A DNA stretch of 64,000 nt from Bedellia somnulentella (lineage: Eukaryota > Arthropoda > Insecta > Lepidoptera > Bedelliidae), in assembly GCA_963576735.1 (NCBI GenBank), contig OY755172.1, positions 4,836,001-4,900,000 of the forward strand. Direction: 5' to 3'. The position numbers and the translations under genes were made by a program. Numbering within the stretch: position 1 is the stretch's first letter; every line of letters begins with the position of its first letter. The notes under the pieces are model-generated. The model had not been told where the DNA came from. It did no database searches and saw nothing but the letters and a program-made list of their open reading frames with translations. This document shows positions 53,641 through 64,000 of this stretch, in pieces.

Positions 53641-53885
53641 TACATACATACATATACTCACGGCTATAAATCCCTAGATGGGGTAGCCAGAGCTAAGGAA
53701 TTAGAAATCCTCAGCCACTTTTGGAAAGTAAGTGGGGAAAAGATGGTAAAAAAAAAGTTTTTGGTGATGGGTCTCCATCCGCATCGCCCAAAAATACCTT
53801 AAAAGCCCCAATACCGTTAGTCGCCTCTTACGTACACCCATCGGAAGAATTGGGGTAGTGCTATTCTAAGCCGACACTACACAGC
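53641..53885 (-). mobile_element. SINE B, full copy
   Basis: Tail ACATACATACATATACTCAC, head AGCCGACACTACACAGC. Confidence 0.8.
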
Positions 53886-54024
53886 AAATATTTATACTTT
53901 GTATGTACTATTTTATTATCCACATTTAATAAAGGGTTGTTAAAACATTATAAAGTTACCTCATTGCAGAATAGGTACTATAAAAGAGCATTATCACTTG
54001 GGGGTGATAATCGCTTACAACATA

Positions 54025-54160
54025 GCTAGTACGAGCGGTCTTTAAGCTAGATATCGCGTGGTATAAAACAGCCATCTCTTTCGCACTTAGTTCGTATCGT
54101 ATACTGTCATCTCATTCTAATCGATATCGTATTAATAAAATAGCGCTCGTGCTGGGACTC
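54025..54160. mobile_element. MITE-like repeat G, copy 2
   Basis: Left CTAGTACGAGCGGTC and right GCGCTCGTGCTGGG form an imperfect inverted pair; the core matches 8235-8368. Confidence 0.55.
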
Positions 54161-54308
54161 TACAGTTTAAAGCAATATGGTTGGAGGTTGATAATGTATA
54201 GCCCAGTTTAATTGTACTAGTATTTACTTATTGTGAAGTTTAGCTCCGAAGTTGCCGAGCTTACAAAGCAGCTTCATTAACTATTCATTATCAGATCAAC
54301 TGTGTTTG

Positions 54309-54560
54309 CTGTGTAGTGTCGGCTTAGAATAGCACTACCCCATTTCTTCCGGTGGGTGTACGTAAGAGGTGACTAACGGTATTGGGGCTTTTAAGGGATT
54401 TTTGGGCGATGCGGTTGGAGACCCATCACCAACAACCTTTATTTAACCATCTTTTTCCCCACTCATTTTCCAAAATTGGCTGAGGAGTTTCTAATTCCTT
54501 AGCTCTGGCTACCCCTTCTAGGGATTCATAGCCGTGAGTATATGTATGTATGTATCAACT
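54309..54560 (+). mobile_element. SINE B with 12-bp target duplication
   Basis: ATCAACTGTGTT occurs just before the head and again after the (GTAT)n tail. Confidence 0.85.
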
Positions 54561-55042
54561 GTGTTGTAGGTTATGTAGAGAGCTCGGTTTATATTTCAAT
54601 CTATAAAGATAAATAGAGTTGGAGTGCTGGTTTGAATTAACATAGGGATATGTTATGGCTGAAAATTGTCTACTTGTCCATTTGTTCCGGTTCATCTGAG
54701 AAAGAGCGGCATCGATTTTGACTGAACATTTATTGCCGTAAGAAGTAAATTATAATTATTTATCTATATCCTTTTCTCATTTGCATAAAGCTTTCTTTAT
54801 GAACCTATAATAATAATTATAAATCTTTTATCATTATAATAATAATGATGAAAGACTTATATTTTTGTCTGTAATGAAAGGGTTTCGAAAAACCTCGGCC
54901 GATTTTTAAAATCTTTTAGCAATAGAAACGTCCTTTCAGATTAAACATAGCCTTATTAAACGCTAAATTTAACAATGGGGTCAGTGGGGTCAGTTGATGA
55001 AACCTTAAATATTGGAAAAAATTTACGAGTAGTAAAAATACA

Positions 55043-55288
55043 TACATACATACATATACTCACGGCTATAAATCCCTTGAAGGGGTAGCCAGAGGTAGGG
55101 AATGAGACATTCCTCAGCCACCTTTGGAAGTTGCGTGGGGAAAAGATGGTGAAATAAAGGTTGTTGGTGATGGGTCTCCAACCGCATCGCCCAAAAATCC
55201 CTTAAAAGCCCCAATACCGTTAGTCGCCTCTTACGTACACCCACCGGAAGAAATGGGGTAGTGCTATTCTAAGCCGACACTACACAGC
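55043..55288 (-). mobile_element. SINE B, full copy
   Basis: Tail CATACATACATATACTCAC, head CCGACACTACACAGC. The minus 73-codon frame is SINE sequence. Confidence 0.8.
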
Positions 55289-58080
55289 AACAATAAATAC
55301 ACATAAATATTAACCAACTATATCCACTATTTCAATATTTCAAACGCTAACTACTCGTACAAAGCAGAGGCGGTTTAATAGTGTTGATAAACCCGGCTAA
55401 GAGACAAAGATTAGTAAATAGTTACTCCGTATTGAGATTCTCAAGAGACCTATCAAAGAGAATTGCTGTCCCCACTATTTCCCAAACAATGACAGAGTTT
55501 GAAACAGTAACTGATGAGTTTGTGATTCTGAATTTATGTAGGTTTTAATTAAAACAGTATCAATCCCAATTTAATAGAGTAAAGACTTAGAATAGCACTA
55601 TACCTCTTCCCTTAAATGTAAGTTGTTCGTATGAGACAAATAAGAGACAGAGAAATTGTCTCATATGATTCCGGAATAGATATCCCTTTAAGAGATTGTA
55701 GCCATCAGAAAGTAAGTCAGATTTTTGATACTGCATAAATCATGACAGTGGCATTAAAATAAACCAATTTTAATCATCTTATAAAGTAGAACTTTTTAAT
55801 GAATCATTCCTCTTTCACTTCTTGAAGTTGAGCGTGGAAAATATAAAATTAATAGAACGTAACAATAAAGCAATTCAGACGAAAAAACAGTTCTACAGAG
55901 CGAAAATTGTATAGAGTAGATATATGTACATTTTTGTACGTATACTGAACTGAAACTGTAAGAATTACTTTCTTGCCTTAGAGACCCCTCTTTACACTTA
56001 TCCGAGTTGTAAGTTTTTTCTCAACTCAAATTTAATTTTATGCTCTATGATTAACCAGCACTTGCAAAAATAAGAAAGCTCGCTTGCTAAGTTTATATTT
56101 TTTCATATAAAAATACTTTTACTTCATACTAAGGACCAACCTATAAAGTTAGTTCTAGATTTTATTTAGTCTCAAAACAAAACGATATGAAATGAAATGA
56201 TCAAAAAGAACCAGCTCACTGCAACGCCCGTATAATGAAGAGATGGTATTTATGAGATCCGGAATGGTCGATTATTTGATGAGTTTTTTATGAGGTTGGA
56301 TGGATGAATAATCCAAGTAATGACCTCGAGCGCCGTAAGCCACCTTGTCCGTAAATGGGAGAGTTAAGTAGATTTTGTTTAAAAATTTGCTGTTAGGCTA
56401 CGAATTTAAATCTCGTTTTTTTCACTGCTACTTTTTAAGTGGGGTAATAAAATTTTAAAACCGTTTTTGATTGATAAAATTTTTACTTTTTAATACCTAT
56501 ATTTTTATGGGTGTATTTAATGGATAACCCTCATTCTTCTAGCCGAATCGAAGCGCTCGAACCTACTCTGAGAAGACAGATTTTTTATACAGTTAACTAG
56601 AGCTAAGTCTGGGTTTGGGCCTGGACTGTAGTGAATACTGCATTTAGTCATTACACATTACACACATTATGGTCGGAGACTGAAAGCCTTACCGAAATAC
56701 GGCTACATTATTATTTTTGATTTATTCCAGAAAACCCAAATTTGGTACCTCTATATAGGACGCATAATATTCTTCTGTAACACTTCCATTCCGATTGTAG
56801 AAAAATTTGCTCTCTTCACAGTAATGCCAAAAGTCACAGAGTTTCAAAATAACATCACCCATAACGTCGTGGGTCAATTTTGCGAAGGAGGTTCTTTTAG
56901 TTTTACTTCAATTTCTCTAGCTATGAGTATAATTTTTGTTTCTCGATCTAATGAAGTATTTGAGAAAATCAAAGCATTGATCTATTGTCACATTTATTCT
57001 TACATTTATGCGGTAGCATGATCAGAAGCTTTTTTTTTTGTTTTGAGACCTTAAAAAAATATGTACAAACAAATCCACGAACAATGGATCCTCTTCACAT
57101 TTAGGAGACTGTTCAGAATGGGTTAAAAGAACATTGAAAGAGAATAGAGGTTAAGGGCTTAGGGTTAGGGTCAATGTAGTTAAGTGGAGACACTTGAGGG
57201 TTTCCGAGTTTAGGTTTTATTTAAGATAAATCAGACGACCCTTACCTTTCACTGCGAAAATTCCAAGAATATGATTGATTTCGAAAAGGAAATCTGGTTT
57301 CATTGCGGCTGATTCCGAACACGAATTTCGAAATAAATCTTAGCTCGACTTTTCTTTCCCAGTCTCATATTGATTCCATTATACTTTCAATTCAACGATA
57401 TGTACTATTTACTACATATGATACGTGTACACGAATATGAATTGACTTTAACAAGAGATTCGCCTAGGCAAAAAAATATTATTCGATTGTAAAATATGAT
57501 AATACAACGCTACGCAACCTTCACATGGTATAAAATATATTAAAGTATTATAGGTGCGAAAGACCTTCTGAAAATTACTTGGCGTTTCCTTTAGTTTAGG
57601 TGTCAAATCTTTCGGCAATACTATGGCCTTGACTAAGCATAAACGCATACGTGTGAATTGATTTCCCATCGCGATTACCAATACAATTTAAAAGATTTGT
57701 ACATAGTATAGTCTGTACATGTATTGAACATGAATCGGATTCCCGTTTGATATTACAAACCATAAATTATGAAAGTGTTACATGTTATGGTGCCTGTCGG
57801 CTACGCAATTTCTAAACGCAAGTATGTACTAAAGGAGGAAAATGAAATTGATAGCAAACAAAACATAATATCGTACGCTTGTTGTAAAAGAGCCTTTCAT
57901 CGTTTTTCATACTCTTTGATGTAGAATTTATTAAAAAGTTTGTACATTCGTTCCAACTTCCGCTCGATATAACCTATTATCTGATTCTTCGTAAACATTT
58001 TTTTATAACAAAGCCTCAAGAGATAGGACTTTGATCTAAGAATATAGGTATTAACTTTTATATTCTTTTGTAATAGAGTA
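55289..58080. other. long unassigned AT-rich stretch
   Basis: I see no supported exon, RNA gene or dispersed repeat, apart from a SINE B scrap near 55585. Frames at 56824-57021 and 57448-57681 match no family. Likely intron or intergenic DNA. Confidence 0.4.
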
Positions 58081-58089
58081 AAAGATTAC

Positions 58090-58225
58090 CCGAAGATTTA
58101 CTGAATAAAAGGGCAAGTATGAATAGATTGATGAATGTAAATGAGGCTCGTGGTTTTTGCCAGGATTGTACAAAATGGCGATTGATGGACTCTGCCAATC
58201 CCAATAGAAACAATAAGTGTGTTAA
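58090..58225 (+). mobile_element. LINE D 3' end, degenerate
   Basis: GATTGATGAATGTAAATGAG, GCCAGGATTGTACAAAATGG and CCCAATAGAAACAATAAG. Confidence 0.55.
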
Positions 58226-58423
58226 TATGTACTTACGTGTCCAAGTAAACATTGTGCAGAGTCTGTTGATAAAAAGTAGAATTATTTACTAACATTTTAC
58301 AAAAATATAGTTTTTAAAAAAAAATAAGAGTTAGCTGTGTGGTGTTAGTAACCCTGCTACCCATATTTACTGAGAGAATGTTGATTTCAGTTGCCTTTAT
58401 ATAATATCTCTTATATGTGTATA

Positions 58424-59070
58424 TGTCGTGGCCATATCGTAAATTTAAACACATCATGAAATGATCGATCATTTCATGAAATAGACGTATTTCATGAAAT
58501 GTTCAACTGTTTATTGGCCACATCGTGATGTGGTTTGGGCAGATCAATGATCAGAAATCGTTTCTCGATATGGGTAATTAAACGCGCGGCCTCTTCATGA
58601 AATGGTTAAGACTGTTTGGTAGATTATCGTAAAGTAGTTACATTAATTACCAGTGGAGGCGCTGAAAATGCTTTGTTTATGTGTGAAAATGGCGGCCGCT
58701 GGCAAAAGTGTTATTTCTCGCAGTACAAAAGTTAATAACTCGTTATTAGCGAGGAAGAAAGTGATGACAAAAGAGTTTTCGACGAAAAGGTTCTCAAGTA
58801 CTTTGGGAATTACGAAAAAAACTGAGCAATATGTTAAACCGTAGAGTTTGGATCGCATTTCACAAGTCACCCTATTTCTACGATGTGGCCAAGCGTGGAT
58901 GACAAAATCGCTAAACGTTGATGATTTTATATTCTGGTCAAATTAAGTTGGCAACATCATGAAATGTGACTATTTCATGAAATGATCGATCATTTCATGA
59001 AATGTGACTATTTCATGAAATGATCGATCATTTCACGATGTGTTCAAATCTACGATATGGCCACGACATA
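58424..59070. mobile_element. 647-bp TIR element built on a 32-base palindrome
   Basis: The ends are inverted repeats of about 59 bp with three mismatches; both begin TGTCGTGGCCATATCGTA. TATA flanks each side as a candidate target duplication. The palindrome (ATTTCATGAAATGATC plus its complement) is perfect at 58972-59003 and nearly complete at about 58454-58482 and 59010-59036. The centre holds a GC-richer block with a 63-codon plus frame (58653-58844) rich in S, K and T, matching no family I know. Confidence 0.85.
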
Positions 59071-59174
59071 TACTTCAGTCAGGTACGGAACTAACTAACT
59101 AAATTTTGATTTATGACATTAGTCAGATTTGCGATGTAGCATCGATTTGGAAAAACCATATATTTTTTTTCCGC

Positions 59175-59320
59175 AGGGGTTGTAGGAGACGATTTATTTC
59201 CATGATTGGTGGGCTATGTGGTTACCAATCATCCTTTATTCTACAATCTTTTCCTTACACATTTTTAAAATTGTCTAAGGACTTTCTAATTATTTTTGGC
59301 TATTTAAACCGTGAGAAAAG
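59175..59320 (+). mobile_element. SINE B relic
   Basis: ATCTTTTCCTTACACATTTT, CTAAGGACTTTCTAATT and CCGTGAG blocks. Confidence 0.35.
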
Positions 59321-59329
59321 ACATATTAA

Positions 59330-61090
59330 TAGAATAGTAACTAGTCAGGAATTTATACTCAGACATTTATAATAGGGAAAGATAAGGTGGTTGCTATGTA
59401 ACGATTTATAGGATTTGCCTCCTTTACTTTAGTGATTTTTTACATATAACTTTATCTATTCCGGGTTTCTATTTGAAAACCAAATCTTTGTTAACCGATT
59501 AAAGGGTTTACGGATTCTGATAACTCTTAATACATTTAAATGTTAGTCTGTAAGTTCATTTGGCAGTGCAAAAGTTCTCACCACATTACTGCTGGATGAT
59601 GTTGGCCCTCAGCCATATTTCCACTGAAATTTTACAGTCAGAACTAAAGAATCAGTTTTTCAGTAACAATGAATATCAGTTCATTTGCATTGCCGAGTTC
59701 ATAGCCAACATGAATATATTTGACTGAATGCTTTTGAATCAAATGCCGCATTATGAAAAGTAATTAAGTGTAAGTCTTTGAATTATTTCATATTTGAAGA
59801 GAAAGTATATCTCTACTGGAATAATATTATAGATGATGTTTAATGAAATTTGTTAGTGTACGGTAAGGCTTAATTTTAATTAACTTTTAGATAACTATTA
59901 TAGCATGGTTTATTTCACTTCAAAAAGTTCGTAACCAATGAGATACAATAGTGAAGAATCACGTCTCAAATGGGGTAAGAAAGGGGAAATTATTGTTTTT
60001 TGAATTTCGTACCTCGTAAGGAAAAATTATCACGTATAAAGTCTCTCGTTGAATTGAAGACTTTTAAAATATCAAAAAGATTTTATCTTGTGTCGAAACT
60101 AACAGAGAACTAGTGGATATATATAAGATCACGTCCTACCCCTGTTTCAAGCAAAAGTTGAAATACGCTATATTCGTTTGCCACTGTCCTTACAAATGGC
60201 ATGTGCTTAATCTACATTCGTACGTCTTTCGTCATATCTGAGGACTAATACTTGGCCAACTTTCAAGAAATTGCTTTAAATAATAAGAAAAGTAAGCTGG
60301 AGTGTGTCTGGAGAAAATTCCGAAAAATAAACCATTTGTTTTACAAAGTTGCTGTTTAACGATGTAACTTTGCAAATAATAACTGAAAGTATTTTGACGA
60401 AAGGTAAAAAGAAGATCAATGAAGGAAGAAAATACTTTTTGCAGATTTTTCCTTTTATGTTAATAACAAAATATGTATTGTAACGAGGTTGGCAGAGACA
60501 GCCGTACTTAAATATTAATAGATCAAAGTAAATAGGTCAGATGTTCTTAATATACATATGTCATATGCATAATGTATATATCTTGTAGACTGAACCAACT
60601 TTGCACGGGTAGGGTCTTTTAAATATCTCAGGTATTTTAAATCACTGTGTGAAGTAATACGTGGTGATATACACGCAAAACTTCATAAGATTTTATTTCA
60701 ACTTCTGAATGTTCTATTAATGAAAAAAAAAATCCAGTAAGTAGTTTCGGGGCCTATTCATTACAGGCAAACAAGCTCATAAACGAATATTTTATCTTTA
60801 TAATAAACAATGGCTATTTCACACAGAGGGGAAGTACTTTAAGTATTGGCGTTAAGTGACAATTTACAAAAAAAATGCTATATTAAAATTTAAAGAATCG
60901 TTTGCCTTCGACTACCACTTTCAAACCCGCTACAAGAAATATAAAAGCTCTCTGGAATAAGTATACGACTCTAGAAAAGCAACCCAATGATATAATTTAT
61001 AACATACAATACACATAAAATGTCATCTCATAATACAAATAATATCTACAAGGAAACGACCCCGCGAATTCCCGATCAAAAAGCGATGCT
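59330..61090. other. unassigned AT-rich stretch
   Basis: Only a Helitron-like 3' scrap is recognised at about 60588-60740 (CAACTTTGCACGGGTAG, then AAATATCTCAGG), in minus orientation, related to 32652-33610. Confidence 0.4.
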
Positions 61091-61095
61091 CCTAA

Positions 61096-61268
61096 AGAGC
61101 TTATTCCATTACACTTTGTCGTTGCTGAATTCAGACGTCCTTCGAAGATACTGCCGCAGACGCTTGTTATTCCACTACACAAATTTCAGTTTGAACGTTA
61201 TTCTACTAGTCTGAATTCAGATTCTGTGGCTTTCAGACGTCTTCATTCAGACAAATTGAATAAGCTCT
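61096..61268. mobile_element. 173-bp MITE with TAA duplication
   Basis: Ends AGAGCTTATTC and complement, inner CAGACGTC words inverted, TAA on both sides (61093-61095 and 61269-61271), as for PIF/Harbinger-type elements. The short overlapping frames are not genes. Confidence 0.75.
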
Positions 61269-61269
61269 T

Positions 61270-62065
61270 AACCACTAGCCGACTGACTCAAACAACTAAT
61301 TATCAATAAAATAAGATTAACTAAATGATGTAGCATCAGAAATACGAGTAATAGCTTTTATGACAATAAATAATTTACTAATATAATAAACACAATAATG
61401 TCAAAAGAATCGTCAGCAAAGAGCTTGGTATTTAGAAACCCACACGCGGGTAGCAAATGTCAGTACTCACGACCCTCGGTCCAACTTTCCGTTCTCTCTT
61501 CCATACGTTAAGTAGTTTTAGTTCTAGTTCACTTAAGCTAACCCAACTTCGTTCTACTCCTCTTCATTTATAATTTTCTCATGAACTTTTAAAAAGTTAG
61601 TCATGTTAGGTGTTGAATTATTCTTCTTAATATAATATTTATCTATGAATTTCGCTAAGAAATTACGACACAGTGAATTTATAGGAAATGCATAAAGTTT
61701 TAACTGTGATAGCATCTTGGAAATGTACTTGGTGGTATGACATATCTTCATAAAATCAATTATTATCGTCTAGAATATAAAAAAAAAATCACCTGCTACT
61801 TTTAGAATTAATGGTAAGACTTGATAAATTGCTAATTATGTCCCCAAATGATCACTTAAGAGAAAGTCTAGTTCCTATTTACAAAATTTCTGTTAAAAAA
61901 ATAGACATTATATATTGTTATAATAAGACAACATAAAACATGCTATTTACAAAAATATTTATTACATCCAAAATATAAGAAAGAATAGCTCTGTCTCATT
62001 CCAATATATGTAATTGTGCACGCAAAAAGTGAATTCACTTTCGAGTAGCAAACTTGAGTTTCGTT
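61270..62065. other. unassigned AT-rich DNA
   Basis: Nothing supported; minus frames 61554-61751 and 61943-62149 look random. Confidence 0.4.
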
Positions 62066-62069
62066 GAAA

Positions 62070-62240
62070 AACTTCTGCTCATTAATACATACATTCATAT
62101 ACTCACACTTGAAACTCCTCAGCCACATTTGGAAGTTGATATTGGACAAGATCGTAGAAATAGAGTATCCTTAGAAGGTTTGCAATCGCATCGCCCAAAA
62201 ACCACTTCAAAAGCGTCATACCCTTCCCTTAGTCGCATCT
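62070..62240 (-). mobile_element. SINE B, degenerate
   Basis: ACATACATTCATATACTCAC tail, CTCAGCCACATTTGGAAG and GCATCGCCCAAAAACC blocks. Confidence 0.6.
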
Positions 62241-62865
62241 TGTTTAGAAATTAACGCAATAATTTATGAAACCACTACAGTTGAAATATAATCGTGTAAT
62301 AGATTAAAATTACAAGGCATCAAATCGATCTATTAATGAGCAGAAGTAATTGGACCGATTAATCGGTAAACGACATTAGCCGATTCATTCGAATACCTAT
62401 TATTCGATTGGATAATGTAAATTGAGCCCGATTAAGGCTTAACGTCCATAATAGTCGCGCAGTGAACATGCTCACTATTCCCTTTAATTACAGTCGTTTC
62501 AGTGCACTGCTAGCTAAAGATACTGGCGGAATGATAATGGGAACATAAACTATTTTATGTTAAGCACTGGGAAGCATGTTACAACATGACTTATTTAAAT
62601 GTTTAAACGGGTTGAAGTTACAAGGGGGCATTTGGATGTACTCCGTCCGTGGAATTGCATTTTATATGAGAATGAGCACAATGTAGCAATATTATGTACG
62701 TTTGGCTTAGTTTATTTGTAGTTGCGGGAATCAAAAATTCTTTATTAGGTGGATTGTAGTTCTTAAAGTTTTATGTTGCAATTTCAATGCTGTTTATAAT
62801 TTAGTTTTCTTTTAGATGTTTATTAGTCTGTTTAATAAATGATATATACGGAGCCATATCATATC
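62241..62865. other. unassigned DNA
   Basis: AT-rich with repeated short ATTCGATTGG-like words near 62350-62430; no gene seen. Confidence 0.35.
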
Positions 62866-63005
62866 GGTTTGAAATAACACTACCCTATTTCTTCCCATAG
62901 GCGTTTGAAAGAGGCGAATTAAGGTACTTATATTATTCCAATAATAAGTGCTTTTTAAGTAAATTTTGGGTGATGCGGTTGGAGACCATTGACAGACCAC
63001 CCTTT
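62866..63005 (+). mobile_element. SINE B, degenerate
   Basis: AACACTACCCTATTTCTTCC head and GATGCGGTTGGAGACC body; tail missing. Confidence 0.55.
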
Positions 63006-63581
63006 TTGTTCAATCTTAAAAATTAAACTAGGAGGGTTACTTCAATGGAAACGTAATTTTTAGAATTTAACAATTATGTATGTTTGCAAGCCGTTGCGCA
63101 AAAGTTATTTGGGTCAACTTCGTAGACGCCACAAAAGAATTTAAAGGCTTAGAAAAGGTGCATATGAATAATATGAGGATTGCACGGAAGCGATTTCAGC
63201 ATATCTTTTATTAAAAAAAACTATCTTACGATATAATTTATTCCTAATAACATTAAAAAATGTTAGAAAGCAGCTAGATTTATTTGAATCATATAATAAG
63301 ACTCAAGAGAAACAATTCGTATTATATAACTATATTGCCTTTTAAAAAGTGTACGTTCTTTCCCATCTACTCGTATATGCATTGGTCGGCTGAAAGAGAT
63401 TCTTCTCGATGACGGATGAGCGAATATTTCGACACTAATGGTTTTATGCACATGATCACTCACTGCACCGGACATATCAAGGTCAACGAAAAATACATAG
63501 GTATCTATTTTTAGCTATCTATTTTATATTCCTATTTTTTGTGAAAGATTTTTGTAATAAATAAAAAAACTTTTTAAATAA
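63006..63581. other. unassigned DNA
   Basis: No supported gene; the minus frame at 63263-63475 has no recognisable motif. Confidence 0.35.
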
Positions 63582-63680
63582 AACGGTGGGCAGAGACTAT
63601 CGAACGCCACTTTGTACGATCCTGGCAAACCTCTCTATCTTCGTTTAAACCATCAGTCTTCTCGTACATGCTCTTTTTTT
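63582..63680 (-). mobile_element. LINE D tail
   Basis: GGGCAGAGACTATCGAACGC, CACTTTGTACGATCCTGGC and CATGCTCTTT, the complement of the family D end. Confidence 0.6.
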
Positions 63681-64000
63681 CTTACTTGGGACGGAACATA
63701 GACGACTGCAATATAAATTGGAATCAAACTCACTAATAACTTTTCACGAATTCGTTCAAAAATCAGCGAAACAATTTAGGAAAAACACTCAGAAAAACAA
63801 ATAGGTACATATCACTAAGCCACCCTAACGAAGTCTGGGTCCCGCATTTCTAAGTAACATAAAAGGAGTCTTAAGAAAAAGTGACGTATGCCTTTGATCC
63901 CGGAAAATGTTGGCATAGCTTTAGAATAATTTGATTTCTTACAGACTTCTGAGAAACAGTTCCATTTCCAGAAGGGCAAGCACGAGCCGTGTTTAAACTA

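Noticed and set aside
57448..57681. 77-codon minus-strand frame
   Set aside because: No domain, no splice context and no conservation evidence available.

Overview
The window looks like nuclear DNA of an insect, most likely a moth or butterfly (Lepidoptera). It is AT-rich, its genes are split by GT-AG introns, and every intron is packed with tRNA-derived SINEs, LINE fragments, Helitron-like elements with A|TC...CTAG|T ends, short TIR elements (MITEs), a mariner relic and an hAT relic. No bacterial gene, operon or CRISPR array is visible, and most open frames over 60 codons are repeat-derived or chance.

Three protein-coding genes could be rebuilt exon by exon with matching splice phases. (1) A PfkB-family sugar kinase, most like pseudouridine kinase, lies on the minus strand with exons at 40696-40519, 34948-34833, 34274-34160 and 1358-895. 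Its N-terminal exon was not found. The intron between the last two exons is about 32.8 kb. (2) A 222-residue claudin-like four-pass membrane protein lies on the plus strand (13001-19880, five coding exons). (3) A second claudin-like protein of 243 residues lies on the plus strand (26983-29937, five coding exons). Both claudin-like genes lie wholly inside the giant intron of the kinase, in opposite orientation to it. They are candidate septate-junction or membrane-organising proteins; the kinase is a candidate cytosolic nucleoside-catabolism enzyme. Nothing in the sequence links their functions beyond shared position.

Layout: 1-0.9 kb, 3' flank of the kinase; 0.9-1.36 kb, its last exon; 1.4-6.6 kb, a four-deep nest of LINE, SINE, tRNA-like repeat and Helitron; 6-11.5 kb, repeats plus several CpG-richer stretches that could be promoters or 5' exons of claudin gene 1; 13-20 kb, claudin gene 1 with MITEs in its introns; 21.5-25 kb, a Jockey-like LINE broken by a SINE, an opposite-strand LINE and a second SINE; 27-30 kb, claudin gene 2 with a 540-bp TIR element in its last intron; 32-34 kb, a Helitron between two almost identical SINEs; 34-40.7 kb, three kinase exons and the introns between them; 40.8-64 kb, mostly repeats. 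That last part includes an hAT element with an 8-bp target duplication, a mariner 5' fragment, a CpG-rich TATA-containing candidate promoter near 51.6 kb, and a 647-bp TIR element built from palindromes at 58.4-59.1 kb.

The most notable observations are two claudin-like genes nested in one kinase intron; SINEs carrying the same ~165-bp 3' extension at two loci; a SINE family sharing its 3' tail with a LINE; a duplicated splice donor in claudin gene 1; and the palindrome-rich TIR elements.
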